NCBI RefSeq assembly: GCF_013626205.1
Contig: NZ_QHJE01000001.1
Location: 2,150,501-2,214,500, forward strand
Length of the DNA stretch: 64,000 nt
Reading direction: 5' to 3'
Source: Hyphomicrobium methylovorum
GTDB taxonomy: Bacteria > Pseudomonadota > Alphaproteobacteria > Rhizobiales > Hyphomicrobiaceae
Part shown: piece after piece, positions 39,224 through 48,349 of the stretch
Numbering within the stretch: the stretch's first letter is position 1
Layout: each line of letters begins with the position of its first letter
Program-made: the position numbers and the translations under genes
The notes under the pieces: model-generated
The model's database searches: none
The model's input: only the letters and a program-made list of their open reading frames with translations
Told to the model about the DNA's origin: nothing

Positions 39224-39913
39224 TTAGGTTTCCGCCCAGGTGCGAATGAGATTGTGATAGATGCCGCTTAGGCGAACGCACGTCGGATCTTCGACGCCTT
39301 TTTCCGCTGCGAGTTCCTGGATCGACTGATCGAGGTCAAACAGCAGCGAGCGATGCGAATCCTCGCGGATCATACTTTGCAGCCAGAAGAACGACGCGAC
39401 GCGTGCGCCCCTCGTGACGCCGGTGACTTTATGCAAGCTCGTCGACGGATAGAGCACCAGATCTCCCGCAGGCAGCTTCACCTCGTGCGTGCCGTAGTAA
39501 TCTTCGACGACGAGCTCTCCGCCATCGTACTCATCTGGTTCAGCGAGGAAGAGGGTGCATGAAAGATCGGTGCGGATGCGGACCGGCGTTCCGGGAATGC
39601 CACGAATGGCGCTGTCGACGTGGATGCCGAAATCCTGGCCAATGCCGTAGCGATTAAACAGCGGCGGAAAAATGCGTTGGGGCAGCGCCGCAGAAATGAA
39701 TAGCGAGTTCTTCGAGAGGGCTTCCAGGATTTTATCGCCGAGTGCCCGCGCAGCATCGGAATTCTGAGGCAGCTGCTGGTTGTTTTTCACGGTGGCCGAT
39801 TGGGTGCCAGCTGTCGTGCGGCCGTCCTCCCAATTCTGCGCATCCATGACTTTGCGGAACGAAGCGACTTCGTCTTTGCTGAGCACCTCTGGAATACAGA
39901 TAAGCATAATCAA
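39224..39913 (-). CDS. PKHD-type Fe(II)/2-oxoglutarate hydroxylase (PiuC/YbiX)
   Basis: 229 residues. The 2OG-Fe(II) facial triad is visible as HVD in [11 protein letters not shown] and the distal His in SLHKVTGV, with the 2OG-binding Arg in GARVASFFW. The start region [12 protein letters not shown] and [10 protein letters not shown] are PiuC hallmarks. PiuC genes travel with Fiu/PiuA-type siderophore receptors and are iron regulated; the receptor lies immediately upstream. Its reaction is not established. A start at 39907 is possible. Confidence 0.92.
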   Translation of the reverse strand: MIMLICIPEVLSKDEVASFRKVMDAQNWEDGRTTAGTQSATVKNNQQLPQNSDAARALGDKILEALSKNSLFISAALPQRIFPPLFNRYGIGQDFGIHVDSAIRGIPGTPVRIRTDLSCTLFLAEPDEYDGGELVVEDYYGTHEVKLPAGDLVLYPSTSLHKVTGVTRGARVASFFWLQSMIREDSHRSLLFDLDQSIQELAAEKGVEDPTCVRLSGIYHNLIRTWAET

Positions 39914-40040
39914 CCTTTATACGAATGGCGAAACCCGCGTCGGCGGTGAAGACGTCCGCGGGTCAGGAGGCATATGGCATCCCGCCAAACTTACTCAATA
40001 TTGCAGCCGCTGCCAGCGGCAACGGCTGCAATTGGGAATT

Positions 40041-42428
40041 CTAGTACTTCCACTTGACCGTCAGGTAACCAGAGCGGCCGGGAGCGACATACGCGAACGA
40101 GTTCTCTGCCTGATACAGCGCGTCGTAATAGAGTTCGTCCGTGAGATTCACGCCGTTGATTTCAAGCGAGAGATTGTCGGTGATCTTGAGGTCGGCGAAA
40201 GCGTCGAAGCGCCAATACGGATTCGTATGGTAGCCGAACTGGTTCGCTGCGAAGAAGCCGCTGACGATATCGCCGTTGTAAATTGCCTGGCCGCCAACGC
40301 GAAGCTTGTCTGTGAGCTGATAGCTCGACAGCAGCGCGAACTGCGTAAGTGGAATGTTCGCCAATCGCCGTCCCACTTCGGATGGATCGTTCGAGCGCAA
40401 GACTTCGGTGTCCATCAGAACGATGCCGCCGTAAACGCTCCAGCGATCGGTGATGTTGCCAGCTACGCTCAGTTCGATGCCCTGCACGCGATATTTACCG
40501 GCGTTGCCGTCGACAGCGACGCCGTCGACCATTGTGCTGGCGTTGGTGCGGGCTTTGTCCTTTGTCGTCTGGAACAATGCGGCCGTCGCGAGCAAGCGAC
40601 GATCGAACAATTCCCACTTGGTGCCGACTTCGATGCCTGTCGTTTCTTCAGGCTTCAACGGCAGCGTCGCAGCGCTGAGGCCGTTATAGGTGACGCCAGT
40701 TGAATCGAGATCGCCACCGATCGGGCTCTCAGCCGTCGCATACGCAGCGTAGATGCTGGCAATCGGGATCGGCTTATAGACAATGCCCGTGTGCCAGTTG
40801 ACCAGCGTATCCTGACGGTATGCGGTATTTGCCGGCTGCGTCGGGCCGCCGACCTGATCGCGTGAGAAATCATCGACGCGGATGCCGCCATTGACGATCC
40901 ACTGATCGCCGATCTTTACCGTGTCTTCGATATAGGCGCCAAAATCCTCGATCGTTGCGTCGTATGTTTTTGAGCGCGGACCGACGGTGAACCCGGTGCG
41001 GAATGGATTGGGGTTATAGATGTTCTGCGTCGTCGTCGTCAGCGCATAAGATGCGCGTGCGATGGTGTCCTGAGAGTATTCGAGACCCGCGACGACCGTG
41101 TGCTGGAGGAAGCCCGTGTTGAACTTCCATTCGACATCCGTGTGGTTCGATACAGACGTCGTCGACTGATACCGATTGGGATTCGTGATGTTGATCATGT
41201 CCGAAGCAGTCGGCTGACCGGCTCCCGGGCGCGGCGCAGAGGCCACATAAGCGGACGTGTTTGTGCCGAAGCGCGTGATGTTGGTCAGCTTGATATTATC
41301 GGCAAGCTTCGCGACGATGGTTGAGGTTCCGACATCGGATTCATTGCGCGTGAAGTCGCGCGAAAGGTTGCCATACCAGGTGCTGCGATCGAGCCCGAGT
41401 TCGGTGAACGGGACCTTGGCGGTCCTGCTGACCGGCACGCCCCAATCGGGCAGGCCGTCGGTCCGCAACCGATAATAATCGAGCGTAACCTGGACGTCTT
41501 TCGTCGGTTTGGCTGTAACGGAGAATAGTCCGCCCCAACGCTCGTCTTCGACGAAATCGCGTCCGGCGACTTCGTTGGTATTGTAAAGCACGTTGGCGCG
41601 GAAGCCGAAGTCCGGCGTTACAACCTGATTGATGTCGAACGTCTGGCGAACCGTTTTGTCGGTGCCAACGGTCGTTTCGGATTCATAGAACGAGCCGCTC
41701 AGGTTCGGCTTCTTCGTGATGATGTTGATGGCGCCGCCCGGTGTTCCACGGCCGCCGACGGATCCGCTCGGGCCTTTGTAGATTTCGACCTGCTCGATCG
41801 CGAAGGCTTCGCGTGCGGTATTGCCGGGGTCGCGCACGCCGTCGACGAAGATGTCGTTGCGGGCGTTGAAGCCACGGATCGCAATTGCGTCGCCAAACGC
41901 GTTGCCGCCTTCAGCAAAGCCAATCGTCACGCCGGGTGTCTGGCGCGCGAGTTCGCGAATGGTGGTGACTTGTTTATCTTGCAGCACCTCTTTCGGAACC
42001 GCTGTAATGGTGCGCGGCGTATCAACGAGAGGCTGCGTGAATTTGGTCGATCCGGAGCGTTCAACCATATAGGGCGCATCTGGATTGGCGTAGGGATTTG
42101 CGCTTGCGTCCGTCGTGAGGTTGTTCGTCGGTTCGGGCGCTGGTTGATACACGGGCTGCGGGTTGGCTACCGCTGGCGACGTCTTCGCGACCTTTTTTTT
42201 CTTTTTCGTTTTTGCCGTCGCGGATTGCGAAATCACGCTGACTTCGGGGAGGTTTGCTGCGGGATCCTGCTGTTCTTGCGCTTCTTGCGCAAATGCCGAG
42301 GCAGAGAACGTTGCGGCGACGCAAGCGGCGGCTATGGCACTGGTGGTGAGACGCAGTTCGGACCTAACAACGTGCGGCCGCGCAATTTGGCTACGCAACG
42401 AATTAGGACGCTTACTGAACGATTTCAT
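40041..42428 (-). CDS. TonB-dependent siderophore receptor (Fiu/PiuA-like)
   Basis: 795 residues with a signal peptide (cleavage near ASAFA-Q), a linker containing a lysine run (KTKKKKK) and the sequence PEVSVISQSAT where a TonB box is expected, a plug domain (GGAINIITKKPNL) and a 22-strand barrel ending with an aromatic residue. The plug sequence DAIAIRGFNARNDIFVDGVRD is typical of catecholate receptors. It imports ferric siderophores across the outer membrane. The PiuC-type gene follows after 127 bases. Confidence 0.93.
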   Translation of the reverse strand: MKSFSKRPNSLRSQIARPHVVRSELRLTTSAIAAACVAATFSASAFAQEAQEQQDPAANLPEVSVISQSATAKTKKKKKVAKTSPAVANPQPVYQPAPEPTNNLTTDASANPYANPDAPYMVERSGSTKFTQPLVDTPRTITAVPKEVLQDKQVTTIRELARQTPGVTIGFAEGGNAFGDAIAIRGFNARNDIFVDGVRDPGNTAREAFAIEQVEIYKGPSGSVGGRGTPGGAINIITKKPNLSGSFYESETTVGTDKTVRQTFDINQVVTPDFGFRANVLYNTNEVAGRDFVEDERWGGLFSVTAKPTKDVQVTLDYYRLRTDGLPDWGVPVSRTAKVPFTELGLDRSTWYGNLSRDFTRNESDVGTSTIVAKLADNIKLTNITRFGTNTSAYVASAPRPGAGQPTASDMINITNPNRYQSTTSVSNHTDVEWKFNTGFLQHTVVAGLEYSQDTIARASYALTTTTQNIYNPNPFRTGFTVGPRSKTYDATIEDFGAYIEDTVKIGDQWIVNGGIRVDDFSRDQVGGPTQPANTAYRQDTLVNWHTGIVYKPIPIASIYAAYATAESPIGGDLDSTGVTYNGLSAATLPLKPEETTGIEVGTKWELFDRRLLATAALFQTTKDKARTNASTMVDGVAVDGNAGKYRVQGIELSVAGNITDRWSVYGGIVLMDTEVLRSNDPSEVGRRLANIPLTQFALLSSYQLTDKLRVGGQAIYNGDIVSGFFAANQFGYHTNPYWRFDAFADLKITDNLSLEINGVNLTDELYYDALYQAENSFAYVAPGRSGYLTVKWKY

Positions 42429-42983
42429 TAGTTTGGCCCCCCGGCACTAAAATTTCTGAGCGATGTTCGCGAAGTGGCTTTTACTGTACCGGCACAGTCC
42501 ACAATGGCGACGCAAAATGGTCCTTAGGCTGTGTTTCCAGCGCCTTGCGTGGCCATGCTGCAACAAAAAGTTGCCGCATTGGGATAAGTCAGCGTGTATT
42601 CTAAAACTATATTTATTCTAATTTCTGTTTGCGGGCTTTTCGCACGAGCTTGAGATGCGTGAGAGATTGATCTGAGTGCGGATTAATTCGCGCAGTCTGG
42701 TTGCTACTGCCGAGATGACAAATGCGTGCGCGATTGCACGCGATGATGTGAGATCGCAGGGAGTAGATCTTCTAACGCGTGAGGGTGGAGGAGAGAGCAG
42801 CGTTCTCGACGTTCGGCGAACGGAGTACCGACTAGCGGGGCGCTATGCGAGAGCGTAGCGCTACATAGCTAAGGTATTCGGCGGAGAAGAATCCGGACTC
42901 GTCATTTAAGACGAGCCCGGATGGTATTAATGTCAGCGCGAAGAGTCCTATCAAAAAAACAGGACGCGCTAGACGAATCCAGC
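42429..42983. other. Non-coding stretch between the TonB receptor and the cold-shock gene
   Basis: About 555 bases without a convincing gene. It holds a 16-base palindrome ACTGTACCGGCACAGT (42483-42498), two direct TATTCTAA repeats (42597-42604, 42614-42621), a hairpin at 42840-42861 (GCGCTATGC / GCGTAGCGC) and the cold-shock terminator. A 60-codon frame at 42676 shows no family features. Confidence 0.6.
42891..42922 (-). terminator. Terminator after the cold-shock gene
   Basis: A 13-bp stem with one mismatch (ATCCGGACTCGTC / GACGAGCCCGGAT, loop ATTTAA) is followed on the minus strand by TCTTCTCC. It lies 62 bases past the csp stop. Confidence 0.7.
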
Positions 42984-43193
42984 TTAGGCCGGACGAATGG
43001 TGCTAACGGCGGTCTTGCCGGAGCGGCGATCCACTTCCGTTTCGAACTCAACCTTCTGGTTCTCTTTGAGACCAGAGAGGCCAGCGCGCTGCAGTGCCGA
43101 TACGTGCACGAAGACATCATTGCCTCCGTCATCGGGGGCGATGAAGCCGTAACCTTTATCCGCGTTGTAAAATTTAACCGTGCCTATCGACAT
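42984..43193 (-). CDS. CspA-family cold-shock protein
   Basis: 69 residues, one cold-shock (OB-fold) domain. RNP-1 reads KGYGFIAP and RNP-2 DVFVHVSAL. It binds single-stranded nucleic acid as an RNA chaperone. The end [13 protein letters not shown] differs from the E. coli proteins but is common in alphaproteobacteria. A long leader is likely, since no gene lies upstream for over 300 bases. Confidence 0.95.
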   Translation of the reverse strand: MSIGTVKFYNADKGYGFIAPDDGGNDVFVHVSALQRAGLSGLKENQKVEFETEVDRRSGKTAVSTIRPA

Positions 43194-43537
43194 AAATCTA
43201 TCCTGTCAGTCGTAAGATCGCCTCAACTCTGAGGTGCGCCTCTCTAACACCTGTTGCATGGCGAAGATAGGGCTGAATCGCTGGTTGGTTTGCGACCATC
43301 GACTCGTAAATATCATCGCCGAAACAATAACTGCCCATAAAATGTGCAATTGTTGTCAGGGGCTTACCCGCAGCGAGAGAAATCGTTCCCTGGTCGCTAT
43401 CTCATTTTATCCTGACGGGACAAGCCGTTGGGGCGCCGAATCCATCGGTTTTCGGGCGCTTTCCGCGCCAATCTCCGTCACGGCCGCATAACAGGCTATT
43501 TATTGGAGGCGGGCCTGAAATTCGATTTGTCTGAGAG
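43194..43537. other. Non-coding stretch upstream of the cold-shock gene
   Basis: About 344 bases, moderately AT-rich, with no supportable gene. It contains the cold-shock promoter and leader, and at its right end the unreadable 5' part of the cupin pseudogene. Confidence 0.5.
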
Positions 43538-43847
43538 TTGCGCGATGGCGATAAGCCCGGATTGTTTATTACCCGAGCGAAATTCCCGCCTCATTATGTT
43601 GTGCCGCCGCACACCCATCCTGTTTTTGAATCCGTCACGGTTTTGACCGGCTCTATGGGAAGCGGCATGGGCGAGACGGTCGAAAGGGAAAAAGGCAAAA
43701 TTCTTGGGGCCGATCGTTGCTGTTATTGCCAGCAGACCACCCGCATTACGTGTGAACGATGATGAGGAGTCGATCATTTAAGTCGTGGCCGTTGGGCCGT
43801 TCGATCTCATCTACGTCAATCCGAGAGACGATCCGCGGAAGAAATAA
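43538..43847 (+). pseudogene. Degraded cupin-domain protein gene
   Basis: Three frames together read as one cupin: frame 1 (43538 on) GDKPGLFITRAKFPPHYVVPPHTHPVF with the metal-binding HTHPVFE motif and LTGSMGSGMGETV; then a shift near 43712 into LLLLPADHPHYV; then a further shift near 43752 into NDDEESII, a TAA stop, and VVAVGPFDLIYVNPRDDPRKK ending at 43847. At least two indels and one nonsense codon separate the pieces. The 5' end and any signal peptide are not recoverable. Confidence 0.8.
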
Positions 43848-43850
43848 CGA

Positions 43851-43887
43851 GATTGAGCGGGGCGAAGACGACTCGTTCCGCTCAATC
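43851..43887 (-). terminator. Possible terminator after tRNA-Thr
   Basis: A perfect 10-bp inverted repeat (GATTGAGCGG / CCGCTCAATC) is followed on the minus strand by TCGTTATTTCTT. It lies 110 bases beyond the tRNA 3' end. Confidence 0.45.
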
Positions 43888-43996
43888 CTCGGCGTTGGTT
43901 CGGCATGACATCGCTCAGGTCTGCGCACGTCAGGCAGCGTTCGCGATGCGCCCGCCAATTGGAGCGCCGCAATTCAGATCGTGTTTGAAAAAAAAC

Positions 43997-44071
<75 letters not shown>

Positions 44072-44268
44072 CCGGGGCAGCGCGAATGCGCGCCCGAGTA
44101 AATGGCAACAAGAAATGACGAAACGCGCCGAAATTCTCGACGCGTAGGCTCAAGCTTCCCGAAGCGGGCGGACACTGCCACAAGGCTTGACGCCGGGCAA
44201 GGTGCAAAGCCAAGTTTGCCGTCGCGACGGTTTTGCACCGTCGGCATCGCGATAATTGGACAAAATCG

Positions 44269-44448
44269 ATGGCAGATCCGGCAGGGAAGACGAAAGCGCC
44301 GCAGCTCTCCGTGAAGGAGCTTCGCGAGCGGCGGCTGGCGGACGTTTTGCGCGCGAATCTGAAGCGGCGGAAGGCTGCTGCGAAGGGGGCGGGCGACGCG
44401 GACGAGAGTTCGGAAGCCGCTAATCAGGACGGCCAGACCCAGGAGTAA
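44269..44448 (+). CDS. Small conserved hypothetical protein
   Basis: 59 residues from the ATG at 44269. Very basic then acidic: LSVKELRERRLADVLRANLKRRKAAAKG, followed by a Glu/Asp-rich tail. Likely a helical, partly disordered protein. Short proteins of this kind precede murA in related genomes (recollection of synteny). No function known. Confidence 0.6.
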   Translation: MADPAGKTKAPQLSVKELRERRLADVLRANLKRRKAAAKGAGDADESSEAANQDGQTQE

Positions 44449-44626
44449 TGCGGGCCAATTCCATAATTCGGAGCGAACTAGCGTCGGAGCAAGTGCCGCG
44501 GTGGCGGTGGGTCGTTGGCAAAAGCGCTTGCGACGGCACTGATGCAGTCGCTAAACCCGATCTGGGGCGCACGCGAATCCCGCGGCGGCGACGTTACATT
44601 GCTTCGGATTGAGGGCGACGGCACGC

Positions 44627-45922
44627 ATGGATCGAATCAGAATTACCGGTGGCCGTCCTCTGAATGGGACTATTCCGATTTCGGGGGCCAAGAACGCCGC
44701 GCTGCCGCTGCTGATCTCGAGCCTTCTGACCGAAGACCGTCTGACCCTGAAGAACGTGCCCAACCTGGCAGACGTCAATCTGCTGGTGCGCATTCTGCGC
44801 AATCACGGTGTTGATCTGGCAGTTGACGGGAAGCGTCCTGGGCCTGCGATGCATCTGGGCGAGACGTTTCATTTGACGGCTCGCGAGATCGTCGATCTGA
44901 CGGCGCCCTATGAATTGGTTTCGCGGATGCGCGCCAGTTTTTGGGTCCTCGGGCCGCTGCTTGCGCGCATGGGGCAAGCGAAGGTGTCGCTGCCCGGCGG
45001 GTGCGCCATTGGTACACGTCCCGTCGATCTGCATCTGACAGGGCTCAAGGCGCTGGGTGCCGAAATTGATATCGATGCAGGTTACGTGATCGCAAAGGCA
45101 CCCAAAGGCGGACTGCGCGGGGCGCGGGTCGTGTTTCCGAAGGTGTCTGTCGGCGCAACGCATAACGTGCTCCTCGCGGCTGCCCTGGCGAAGGGAGAGA
45201 CCGTGATCGAGAACGCCGCGCGCGAGCCGGAGATCGGCGACGTCGCGATGTGTCTTTCCAAGATGGGTGCGAAAGTCGAGGGCATCGGCACGTCGACGCT
45301 GCGCGTGCAGGGGCGCGACCGGCTCGAAGGCACTGTCCATACGGTTCTTCCCGACCGCATCGAAGCCGGAACGTTTGCGATGGCCGTCGCGGCGACGGGA
45401 GGTGACGTGACGCTGGAGGGCGCGCGGATCGCGGACGTTCAGTCGGCGTTTGATGTTCTGGCCCAGACGGGGGCTCAGGTGACGGCGACCGATAGCGGTA
45501 TTCGCGTCGTTCGCAACGGCAACGGGATTGCGCCGGTGTCGATCGAGACGGAGCCATTTCCCGGGTTTCCAACCGATCTGCAGGCACAACTCATGGCGCT
45601 GCTGTCGCTTGCCGACGGTACGAGCGTCATCCGCGAGACGATTTTCGAAAACCGTTTCATGCATGTGCAAGAATTGGCTCGTCTCGGAGCGGATATTCAG
45701 CTTCACGGCGATACGGCGACGATCCGTGGTGTGAAGACGCTGAAGGGTGCGCCTGTCATGGCGACGGATCTCCGGGCGTCTGTCTCGCTCGTCATCGCGG
45801 GATTGGCGGGCGAGGGCGACACGGTCATCAACCGGGTTTACCATCTCGACCGCGGTTTCGAGCAGCTTGAACAGAAGCTCAGCCGGTGCGGAGCGGACAT
45901 CGAGCGGCTGACTTCGGGCTAA
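44627..45922 (+). CDS. murA: UDP-N-acetylglucosamine 1-carboxyvinyltransferase
   Basis: 431 residues from the ATG at 44627. It transfers enolpyruvyl from PEP to UDP-GlcNAc, the first committed step of peptidoglycan synthesis. The [13 protein letters not shown] motif at the N-terminus and the active-site Cys in [16 protein letters not shown] are intact, so fosfomycin sensitivity is expected at this residue. The C-terminal [13 protein letters not shown] block is typical. Confidence 0.96.
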   Translation: MDRIRITGGRPLNGTIPISGAKNAALPLLISSLLTEDRLTLKNVPNLADVNLLVRILRNHGVDLAVDGKRPGPAMHLGETFHLTAREIVDLTAPYELVSRMRASFWVLGPLLARMGQAKVSLPGGCAIGTRPVDLHLTGLKALGAEIDIDAGYVIAKAPKGGLRGARVVFPKVSVGATHNVLLAAALAKGETVIENAAREPEIGDVAMCLSKMGAKVEGIGTSTLRVQGRDRLEGTVHTVLPDRIEAGTFAMAVAATGGDVTLEGARIADVQSAFDVLAQTGAQVTATDSGIRVVRNGNGIAPVSIETEPFPGFPTDLQAQLMALLSLADGTSVIRETIFENRFMHVQELARLGADIQLHGDTATIRGVKTLKGAPVMATDLRASVSLVIAGLAGEGDTVINRVYHLDRGFEQLEQKLSRCGADIERLTSG

Positions 45923-46043
45923 TCTCTTTAGGCGGAAATAACTTCAGCGGAACCCGGGCGGTTGCGCCACACGTTCGTCCCCGATAACACTCGGCGGGCC
46001 GAATGATCGACCGCAAGTGCATCCGGGGAGATTTCCAGGACCA

Positions 46044-46508
46044 ATGGCCGAACTGAAACTCATCGCCCTCGATGCGGAAGACCTCGGCATTGTTTCGGCG
46101 CATTTGCAGGACGCCGTTCTGCGCGTCGGCGAAATGGCATATTTACCGAAGGAACGACGCTTCGCCGCGATTGCGAACCGCTTCGACTGGACGAGCGGTA
46201 TTCCAGCCGGAAAAGGTGGTTCGGCGGCAGAAGCTCAGCGGCGGCGCGCTGCTCTTCGTTTCGAGCGCGTCATTGGCGCCCGCGTCCAAGGTATCAGTCT
46301 TAACGACCCGCGCGCCGTGCTGGCATTGCTTTCGATTACGTTCAATCGGACGGGCGGCGAGGACGCGCCGGAAGGTGATGTCACGTTGACTTTTTCTGGC
46401 GGGGCGGCCATTCGGCTTAGTGTTGAATGCATCGAGGCTGAATTGAAAGATCTCGGAGCGGTCTGGGCTACGAAGAGCACGCCAGAGCATCCCGAGGACG
46501 CGGGCTGA
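46044..46508 (+). CDS. DUF2948 family protein
   Basis: 154 residues from the ATG at 46044 (AGGA upstream). ALDAEDLGIVSAHLQDAVLRVGEM and RFAAIANRFDWT are the hallmarks of DUF2948, an alphaproteobacterial family found between murA and hisD. Function unknown. Confidence 0.85.
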   Translation: MAELKLIALDAEDLGIVSAHLQDAVLRVGEMAYLPKERRFAAIANRFDWTSGIPAGKGGSAAEAQRRRAALRFERVIGARVQGISLNDPRAVLALLSITFNRTGGEDAPEGDVTLTFSGGAAIRLSVECIEAELKDLGAVWATKSTPEHPEDAG

Positions 46509-46545
46509 CCCCCTTCAGACTTCGGGACTCTCAAGGACCTTGCAG

Positions 46546-47844
46546 ATGCCGTTGCGGCTGAACAGCACCGACCCAAATTTTGAGAAGCGTTTTACGGCGT
46601 TACTTGGCGTGAAGCGCGAAGTTTCCGTGGACGTGGACGATGCCGTGCGGGCGATCGTTACGGATGTGCGGACCCGTGGCGATGCCGCGCTTGCCGAACT
46701 CACGTTGAAGTTTGACCGGCTCGACCTTTCGCAAGACGGGTTTGCGGTTCGCGGTGAAGAAATCGACGCGGCGGTTCGCGGTTGCTCGGCTGAGACGCTC
46801 GATGCGTTGCGCTTTGCGCATCAGCGCATCTGGGATCATCACCAGCGCCAGCTTCCCGAAAATGAGATGTATCGCGACGACGCTGGTGTTGAACTCGGTC
46901 ATCGCTGGACGGCGGTGGAATCCGCCGGGCTCTATGTTCCGGGCGGGCTGGCGTCGTACCCGAGCTCCGTTCTGATGAATGCCGTGCCTGCAAAGGTTGC
47001 GGGTGTTCCGCGCATCGTCATGGTTGTGCCGTCGCCGGGTGGAGATTTGAACCCGCTGGTTCTCGCGGCGGCGAAGATTGCGGGTGTCAGCGAGATTTAT
47101 CGCATCGGCGGCGCACAGGCGGTTGCCGCGCTCGCTTACGGCACGGAGTCCATTCAGCCCGTCGTCAAGATTGTTGGTCCGGGCAATGCTTATGTCGCGG
47201 CAGCGAAGCGCCAGGTTTTCGGTACGGTCGGAATCGATTCCATTGCCGGACCGTCGGAAGTTTTGGTGATTGCCGATCGCGACAACGATCCGGATTGGAT
47301 CGCATCCGATTTGCTTGCGCAGGCCGAGCATGATTTCGCGGCGCAGTCGATCCTGATGACGGACGACGCGGATTTCGCGGCGGCTGTCGAGGCTGCGGTC
47401 ATGCGGCAACTGCAGGAACTTCCGCGCGGCGTTATCGCGGGAGAAAGCTGGAACCGCTTCGGAGCTACGATCATTCTGCGTTCGCTCGATGAGGCGCCGC
47501 CGCTTGCGGATCGTATCGCTGCTGAGCATCTCGAGATTGCGACGCATAACGCGGATGAGCTTTCGCAACGTATTCGGAATGCGGGCGCTATTTTCATCGG
47601 GCGGATGACGCCGGAGGTTATTGGCGATTACGTTTCGGGTTCGAACCATGTTCTGCCGACTGCGCGTAGCGCCCGGTTCTCGTCGGGTCTCGGTGTGCTC
47701 GATTTCATGAAGCGCACGTCACTTCTGAAGCTCGACAGGAAAGCGCTGACCGAGGTGGGGCCGGCTGCGATGGTTCTGGCGCACGCTGAAGGCCTCGACG
47801 GCCACCGCCGTTCTGTCGAACTCCGTTTGGCGAAAACGAGCTGA
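46546..47844 (+). CDS. hisD: Histidinol dehydrogenase
   Basis: 432 residues. It oxidises L-histidinol to histidine in two NAD-dependent steps. Motifs: GGLASYPSSVLMNAVPAK, VGPGNAYVAAAKRQVFG, DSIAGPSEVLV, the zinc ligands in LAQAEHD and the catalytic Glu-His in AEHLEIATHN. It stands outside a his operon, in the usual alphaproteobacterial murA-hisD context, and is followed by UPF0262 after four bases. Confidence 0.96.
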   Translation: MPLRLNSTDPNFEKRFTALLGVKREVSVDVDDAVRAIVTDVRTRGDAALAELTLKFDRLDLSQDGFAVRGEEIDAAVRGCSAETLDALRFAHQRIWDHHQRQLPENEMYRDDAGVELGHRWTAVESAGLYVPGGLASYPSSVLMNAVPAKVAGVPRIVMVVPSPGGDLNPLVLAAAKIAGVSEIYRIGGAQAVAALAYGTESIQPVVKIVGPGNAYVAAAKRQVFGTVGIDSIAGPSEVLVIADRDNDPDWIASDLLAQAEHDFAAQSILMTDDADFAAAVEAAVMRQLQELPRGVIAGESWNRFGATIILRSLDEAPPLADRIAAEHLEIATHNADELSQRIRNAGAIFIGRMTPEVIGDYVSGSNHVLPTARSARFSSGLGVLDFMKRTSLLKLDRKALTEVGPAAMVLAHAEGLDGHRRSVELRLAKTS

Positions 47845-47848
47845 GGTA

Positions 47849-48349
47849 ATGGGCGAATCCGCGACATCGTCCGAGAAGAGCCGTGACCGGCTGGCCGAGA
47901 TTACGCTCGATACGAAGTCGCTCGGCCGGGCGAATGCCAATGCCGAGCACGAACGCGAAGTTGCGATCTTCGATATTCTCGACGGGAACGCATTCCGCGT
48001 CGATGGGATCGATGCGGGCCCGTACAAGCTGCACCTCAGCATCGCTGAGGACCGGCTAGTGCTTACGATTGCGGCCGAGTCAGCGGATGCGGAGACCGTT
48101 GAGCACGCGATTGCGCTGACGCCGCTCAAGCGGCTGATGAAAGACTATTTCATGATCTGCGAGTCGTATTACGAGGCGGTGCGCACGGCGCCGCCCGCGC
48201 GGATCCAAGCGATCGACGTCAGCCGCCGTGCGCTGCACGACGAGGGCAGCGTGCTCTTGCGTGACAAGCTGTTGCCGAAGATCGTCATCGACGAAGATAC
48301 GTCGCGACGGCTTTTTACGCTCGTTTGCTCATTGCATTGGAAGGGCTGA
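47849..48349 (+). CDS. UPF0262 family protein
   Basis: 166 residues. RLAEITLDTKSLGRANANAEHEREVAIFDIL, FRVDGIDAGPYKLHLSI and GMR-like SRRALHDEGSVLLRDKL identify UPF0262, a family of unknown function found only near hisD in alphaproteobacteria. Its 3' end overlaps the end of the convergent cyclase gene by 35 bases. Confidence 0.88.
   Translation: MGESATSSEKSRDRLAEITLDTKSLGRANANAEHEREVAIFDILDGNAFRVDGIDAGPYKLHLSIAEDRLVLTIAAESADAETVEHAIALTPLKRLMKDYFMICESYYEAVRTAPPARIQAIDVSRRALHDEGSVLLRDKLLPKIVIDEDTSRRLFTLVCSLHWKG

Noticed and set aside
40143-42431. Several long antisense frames opposite the TonB receptor
   Set aside because: Shadows of GC-rich coding sequence; low-complexity Arg/Val content and no family motifs.
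42676-42858. A 60-codon GTG-started frame between the TonB receptor and the cold-shock gene
   Set aside because: No ribosome site, no recognisable sequence, and it overlaps a strong hairpin; better seen as intergenic.
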